From positions 1-64,000 of the forward strand of contig CAYNRR010000001.1 of the NCBI GenBank assembly GCA_964400015.1: 64,000 nucleotides of DNA, read 5' to 3'. The notes beneath the pieces were generated by a model. It had not been told where the DNA came from and searched no databases. It saw only the letters and a program-made list of their open reading frames with translations. The stretch comes from UBA1234 sp964400015 (lineage in GTDB: Bacteria; Bacillota; Clostridia; TANB77; UBA1234). A program made the position numbers and the translations under genes. Of this stretch, positions 61,691 to 64,000 are shown one piece after another; the stretch's first letter is position 1, and each line of letters starts with the position of its first letter.

Positions 61691-62483
61691 TTAATGTCAC
61701 TCCTTCCTCAAACAAGGTTTCCGTTTCTTGTAAAAGTTCCACTTCATCATATTGCACGGACTCTTGCTCAATCGACTCTTCTTCCTGTGGTTTTACTTCA
61801 TCTTTCGGAGGATGCAATCTAAATTCAGGCGTAAAATCCAGAATTGTTGCACCAAGACCTTGGAAAACATGTTCTTCATGGGTAATAATGATTTCAATCG
61901 TACCATACTTTTTCTGATGACGTTTAATCATTTCTACCACAATCATGTCGTTTTCGTTATCAAGTGCAGAAGTAGGTTCATCATACAATACAACCTTACT
62001 CCATTTGTTGATAAACACACTTGCCAGACTAAGTCTTTGATCTTGTCCACCAGAAATCTGATTCGGCAATTTATGCAAATGCTCAGCAAGACCTAACTCT
62101 TCCAAGATTTGCTTTGCTTCCTCAATATCTTCAGGTGTAGGCTCAACCTTGTGCCCTTTATAAACCATCAAGGCATTCTTCAAAACATTCAGCCACGGAA
62201 AACTCGTATAATGCTGATGCATCATATGAATTTCAGGCGAATACGACGTCATCTTTTCACCATTCAAAATGATGTCGCCAGTATACCGTGTTTCCAGTCC
62301 TGCGATAATTCGCATTAAGGTGCTTTTACCAACACCAGACGGACCAACAAAAACATAGATACCAGGTTCAAAATCAAAATTGAAATTGGAAAACAAAACA
62401 TTATCGCCAAAAGCCATGCTAAAATCTCTGATTTTAAGAGAATTTTTAGCAACGGGCTTATTTTCAATTTCCTTCATGCTCAT
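61659..62483 (-). CDS. NitT/TauT-type ABC transporter ATPase
   Basis: Cytoplasmic ATPase subunit of 274 residues. Walker A VFVGPSGVGKSTLM near 49, Q-loop MMHQHYTSFPWL, signature ISGGQDQRLSLA near 143 (Asp replaces the usual Gln or Arg, but the core LSGGQ-like motif holds), Walker B VVLYDEPTSALD and switch His IIITHEEH are present. A Glu-rich C-terminal extension of about 60 residues is unusual. Start at ATG 62481-62483 with GGAGG seven bases upstream; the frame extends 18 codons further into the permease gene. It overlaps the permease by 20 bases. Confidence 0.92.
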   Translation of the reverse strand: MSMKEIENKPVAKNSLKIRDFSMAFGDNVLFSNFNFDFEPGIYVFVGPSGVGKSTLMRIIAGLETRYTGDIILNGEKMTSYSPEIHMMHQHYTSFPWLNVLKNALMVYKGHKVEPTPEDIEEAKQILEELGLAEHLHKLPNQISGGQDQRLSLASVFINKWSKVVLYDEPTSALDNENDMIVVEMIKRHQKKYGTIEIIITHEEHVFQGLGATILDFTPEFRLHPPKDEVKPQEEESIEQESVQYDEVELLQETETLFEEGVTLNDGDTDYFGS

Positions 62484-63225
62484 CGCTAAACCTCCACTTA
62501 AAAGCTCTTTTAACAATTGTAGTTGCAATTTTGTCAAACAAATAACTTACAACTATGATGATTACAATTGCAGCAAAAACCATAGCTGTTTTTCCTCTTG
62601 CCGAACCGATGTACATAAGGTGTCCCAAACCATACTGCGTATTATTAACTTCAGCAATTATGACATACGTCCATCCCACTCCGTATAATGTAATCAAAGA
62701 TTGCAGAATCGAAGGAGTAACATACGGTATGAAACAATGTAACAACATTCTGCTGTAGGAAAAACCCATCGTGTAAGCCGTTTCTTTCAACTTATCAATT
62801 GGCTCACTACAAGTTTGAATTACAGTTGGTAAAAAAGAAAAAAATGCAGCAATTACCAAGAAAGTAATTTTCATTTTTTCATCAATACCAAGTAACAAAA
62901 CAAGCATTGGCGAAAAACAGGTTACTGGAATATACCGCAGAGAATCTACAACAGGCTTGAGCACTCGATTAACAGGAGGATACCATGCTATCAGCATACC
63001 TAAAGGAATAGAAATCCCAGCTGCAATCAAAATACCAATAGTAACTCTAAAGAAACTTGCACCAAGATGTTTAAAGAATACACCCGTTTCAAAAAAGTTT
63101 ATAATCATCGCAAATGTTTCCATCGGCGATGGTAAGAACAAGCTTTTATTAACAATAATACTTGCCAACCACCAAATGGCAATTACACACACGATGAAAA
63201 TCACTTTTTTCAAAGCTTTTTTCAT
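62464..63225 (-). CDS. NitT/TauT-type ABC transporter permease
   Basis: Membrane subunit of 253 residues with about six hydrophobic segments, the MetI-like EAA loop (SCSEPIDKLKETAYTMGFSYSRMLLHCFIPYVTPSI, here in the form DKLKETAYTMG) near 142-160, and the SsuC/TauC pattern FRVTIGILIAAGISIPLGMLIAW near 60-82. It lies between the partial SBP-OmpA gene and the ATPase. ATG preceded by AGGAGATGC. Confidence 0.92.
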   Translation of the reverse strand: MKKALKKVIFIVCVIAIWWLASIIVNKSLFLPSPMETFAMIINFFETGVFFKHLGASFFRVTIGILIAAGISIPLGMLIAWYPPVNRVLKPVVDSLRYIPVTCFSPMLVLLLGIDEKMKITFLVIAAFFSFLPTVIQTCSEPIDKLKETAYTMGFSYSRMLLHCFIPYVTPSILQSLITLYGVGWTYVIIAEVNNTQYGLGHLMYIGSARGKTAMVFAAIVIIIVVSYLFDKIATTIVKRAFKWRFSDEHEGN

Positions 63226-63247
63226 AACGCATCTCCTTTTTAAGAAG

Positions 63248-63277
63248 AAAAGGGCTAGGTATTAGCCCAGCCCTTTT
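63248..63277 (-). terminator. Hairpin between the partial SBP-OmpA gene and the permease
   Basis: Perfect 9-bp stem (63248-63256 with 63269-63277) ending in TTTTCTTCTT on the minus strand. It may act as a partial terminator, letting the binding protein be made in excess of the membrane subunits. Confidence 0.6.
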
Positions 63278-63288
63278 CAGTTAATTCC

Positions 63289-64000
63289 TTAATAGCCAAC
63301 TTTAGTCTTAAAGAAGATTTCAGTACGACGATTTTCGGCGGCTGCCGGTTCATCCTGATTGAGAGGATTCGTATCGCCATTGCCAATCACAATAATTCTT
63401 TCCTCGGCGATTCCCTTAGAAATGAAATAGTTAGCAATGGATTGTGCACGCAAGCGAGAGAATTCAATAATCTGAGATTCAGATACGCCTTCTGCACGCT
63501 TAGATGCATTACCTTCAATCTGAATATAAACACCGTCAAGCACCTTTGCCACTTTAACAAACTCATCAAGTTCGTCATAAGATTCCTGCTGAATATTAAC
63601 AGAGTTAAGCTGGAACTTAATGTCTGCATTGTAAGAAAGCAAAGCATCAGGCGATTCAATAATCATACCGATATCACCTGTCTGGAAAGAATCAATTACG
63701 TCATCTTCCTGGTTTTTATACTTGTCAGACAACTTATTCAAATATTCATCGGTAAAAGCGTTTTCTGCCTTTTCAGGATATGCACTTTCGCCAAGACCTT
63801 TCCAAACCTCTGCCATATCACGATACATAGTAACGGCAACATCTGTCAGCAACTGTGTATTCTGTGTCCAAGTTGCCAAGTTAGCACCGTTTGCCATATC
63901 GATGATTTCTGCATCAGACATAAGCTCAAACATGGGCATCTGCCGAATATTCGCAAACTCAACTTTGTACATACTACGAGCCTGCAAAGCAGCATCAATC
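63289..64000 (-). CDS. NitT/TauT-type substrate-binding protein fused to an OmpA-like domain (copy 2), cut by window edge
   Basis: The C-terminal part (at least 232 residues) of a close paralogue of the other SBP-OmpA protein: SMYKVEFANIRQMPMFELM and NGANLATWTQN match SMYEREFDSIRAMPMFELM and KGASLATWADN there, and the OmpA domain ends in AAENRRTEIFFKTKVGY. The gene continues past the right edge, so the apparent start at 63987 is not real. Two copies in one operon may bind different ligands or different conditions. First visible gene of the operon; its promoter is outside the window. Confidence 0.85.
   Translation of the reverse strand, partial: IDAALQARSMYKVEFANIRQMPMFELMSDAEIIDMANGANLATWTQNTQLLTDVAVTMYRDMAEVWKGLGESAYPEKAENAFTDEYLNKLSDKYKNQEDDVIDSFQTGDIGMIIESPDALLSYNADIKFQLNSVNIQQESYDELDEFVKVAKVLDGVYIQIEGNASKRAEGVSESQIIEFSRLRAQSIANYFISKGIAEERIIVIGNGDTNPLNQDEPAAAENRRTEIFFKTKVGY

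Noticed and set aside
63289..63987. Complete 232-residue gene at the right edge
   Set aside because: Similarity to the full-length paralogue shows that about 260 N-terminal residues lie beyond the window, so the apparent start is internal.
1..64000. CRISPR arrays, tRNA genes, insertion sequences or prophage genes
   Set aside because: I saw no regularly spaced repeats, no cloverleaf-like sequence with the T-loop GGTTCAAATCC pattern, and no transposase, integrase or phage structural proteins.

Overview
The window looks like a piece of chromosome from a low-GC, endospore-forming member of the Clostridia (Firmicutes). The reasons are AT-rich DNA, strong AGGAGG-type ribosome binding sites, a firmicute-type rRNA leader, and the sporulation genes sigG, sigE, spoIIGA, spoIVA and a ytxC-like gene. 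The cell wall genes (FtsA/FtsZ, MurA/MurG, TagO/TagA-type teichoic acid enzymes, PrkC with PASTA domains) fit a Gram-positive cell. I cannot name a species.

Layout: 1-348 is the 5' end of a 16S rRNA gene (minus strand) with two tandem promoters upstream. 845-14947 is the tail of a division and cell wall cluster, read on the minus strand: murG, topB, murA, ftsQ, DUF881, DUF1290, ftsA, ftsZ, mscS, spoIIGA, sigE, hemolysin III-like, sigG, ymxH, with one plus-strand gene (DUF1836) inserted. 15062-26984 holds topA, a small DUF6514-like gene, a zinc/manganese ABC importer (znuABC), and the classic rsmB-rlmN-prpC-prkC-rsgA-rpe cluster. 27109-31179 is a teichoic acid linkage-unit region: a fused TagO-WecB protein with rpiB and a YwlE-type phosphatase, and a divergent tagA. 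31224-40589 holds feoAB, a Lon-like protease, rimI-tsaB-tsaE, a monofunctional transglycosylase, an acyl-ACP thioesterase and spoIVA.

40714-56393 is a glycogen and glycolysis region: a GT4 glycogen synthase-like enzyme, DUF4912, a GH57 branching enzyme, an alpha-glucan phosphorylase and pyruvate kinase. In its middle sit a ytxC-like gene and a 2277-residue protein with 19 MucBP-like repeats but no visible secretion signal. From 56468 to the right edge base composition rises clearly in GC. This block carries telA and a convergent operon for a NitT/TauT-type ABC transporter whose substrate-binding proteins are fused to OmpA-like domains (two paralogues) or to a von Willebrand A domain. It looks like a horizontally acquired module.

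The most notable points are: a one-base frameshift in sigE that destroys the end of sigma region 4.2 although the downstream codons are still conserved; a leader hairpin that pairs with the sigG ribosome binding site, combined with a TTG start; the giant repeat protein inside the glycogen cluster; the telA/SBP-OmpA/SBP-VWA module; a perfect 22-bp inverted repeat of REP/MITE type after spoIVA; and a good SigE-type promoter in front of spoIVA.
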